The notes beneath the pieces are model-generated. The model worked only from the letters and a program-made list of their open reading frames with translations. It made no database searches and was not told where the DNA came from. The position numbers and the translations under genes are program-made. This document shows positions 63,486 through 64,000 of a DNA stretch of 64,000 nt, in pieces. Every line of letters begins with the position of its first letter. The first letter of the stretch is position 1. The DNA comes from Caldilineaceae bacterium (GTDB lineage Bacteria > Chloroflexota > Anaerolineae > Caldilineales > Caldilineaceae), in NCBI GenBank assembly GCA_022842065.1, contig JALHQH010000031.1, positions 67,245-131,244 of the forward strand. Direction: 5' to 3'.

Positions 63486-63887
63486 TTACTTTCGCTTGCA
63501 GACGATCTGGAAAAGATTACCCTCGGGGTCTTCAAACCAAGCCGCCCGCAGCGGGGGCGTTTCTAGAAAGTTGTGTGGCGGGCTAATACAGCGGATGCCC
63601 TTTTGGGTTAGGGTCGCGTACACCTCGTCAACATCATCCGTCCACATGGCCACCTCGCCCCGTGGCAAGCCCGGATTGAACGTGAGATTATGCATGGAAC
63701 GCGCCGCCTCAATATCAGCTAGCCCAAGCAAAAAATTGCCCAATCTCACTTCGATATGCACCGCCGGCCCACTGTCCGGCGTGCGAAAGGTCTCTTGGAA
63801 ACCAAAATTTTCGCAGTAAAATGTGGCAAGGCGCTCGACATCCTTCACATAATAATTGATCATGGCGTCTTGAAAAGTGCTTGACAT
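63486..63887 (-). CDS. VOC-family protein, paralogue of the downstream gene
   Basis: 133 residues from the ATG at 63887 (AAAGGA upstream); an upstream in-frame ATG would cover the promoter and is rejected. Shares with its neighbour the YYxKDVExLAxFYxxNFGFxETxRTP opening and the EDPEGNxFQxVCxR ending. Likely a small stress or resistance protein of unknown substrate; its promoter carries an apparent operator (63922-63950). Confidence 0.85.
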   Translation of the reverse strand: MSSTFQDAMINYYVKDVERLATFYCENFGFQETFRTPDSGPAVHIEVRLGNFLLGLADIEAARSMHNLTFNPGLPRGEVAMWTDDVDEVYATLTQKGIRCISPPHNFLETPPLRAAWFEDPEGNLFQIVCKRK

Positions 63888-63921
63888 GTTCCCTGTCCTT
63901 TCTAGCTCGAATTTCGATTCG

Positions 63922-63950
63922 ATTGTAGAACGAACGTTCTTTTTTGTCAA
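63922..63950 (-). promoter_or_regulatory. Promoter with GAACGTTC operator for the VOC genes
   Basis: On the minus strand TTGACA (63945-63950), a 17-bp spacer and TACAAT (63922-63927). The spacer holds AGAACGTTCGTTCT, an inverted repeat AGAAC/GTTCT with a central GAACGTTC, the kind of site bound by TetR-type repressors. The -35 is a perfect consensus match and the -10 matches at five of six. Start of transcription would be about 28 nt before the ATG at 63887. Confidence 0.7.
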
Positions 63951-64000
63951 GCCGATATGCTCAAAAGGGAGCATCTCAGAAAAGGGGTGAGTCGCACTAC

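Overview
The window reads as one contig of a chromosome from a member of the Chloroflexota, probably Anaerolineae or Caldilineae-like. That placement is inferred from gene content and not from a marker gene: DUF2079, YfhO and GT39 membrane proteins, TTG starts, a secreted protein ending in a YLPFVTR-type tail, paired TTG-start and ATG-start overlaps, and many short palindromic or tandem intergenic repeats. There is no rRNA, no CRISPR array and no intact transposase.

Layout. 1-3186: end of a DegT-family aminotransferase and a DUF2079 membrane protein. 3364-5438: two minus-strand proteins of unknown function that both end in a winged-helix-like domain. 5850-8486: a tandem GlgC pair, the second copy lacking key catalytic residues. 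9376-24826: a cell-surface glycoconjugate island (two GT39-type membrane transferases, DegT aminotransferase, polyprenyl-phosphate sugar synthase, YfhO, O-antigen-ligase-like protein, LysE exporter), interrupted at 11479-13400 by a decay zone with three gene remnants. 24983-25512: a DUF4258/YgiT zinc-finger pair. 25573-32277: lipA, upp, a DksA-like protein, ruvB carrying a 506-residue intein with a homing endonuclease, and a four-gene operon containing DUF1257 and DUF2997 proteins. 32383-36440: glcDEF for glycolate oxidation. 37795-42084: a secreted matrixin-like protease, a solute-binding lipoprotein, gcvH and gcvT. 42202-42652: tRNA-Arg(UCU) split by a 377-nt group I intron. 42798-51153: an M29 aminopeptidase and a minus-strand operon dinG / ResB-like / udk / GT4. 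51678-54287: GT2, a small membrane protein, and a MinD-like ATPase. 54250-57986: a compact four-gene operon speD-like / MFS-like / GNAT / membrane HAMP protein that converges on the MinD gene. 58657-61842: a membrane PAS-GGDEF-EAL protein. 62225-63887: a CofE-like protein and two VOC proteins.

How genes work together. lipA and gcvTH belong to the lipoate/glycine-cleavage chemistry; glcDEF yields glyoxylate, so together they suggest two-carbon salvage, though gcvP is not in the window. The glycosyl island has the parts to charge, transfer and polymerise surface sugars. udk and upp serve pyrimidine salvage.

Most notable: the tRNA-Arg group I intron; the RuvB Walker-A intein; the SpeD-like/MFS/GNAT/HAMP operon with its convergent MinD ATPase, which is the best candidate for an undescribed system; intergenic repeat families that have entered reading frames and supply stop codons; and a dispersed hairpin motif that recurs at several intergenic sites.
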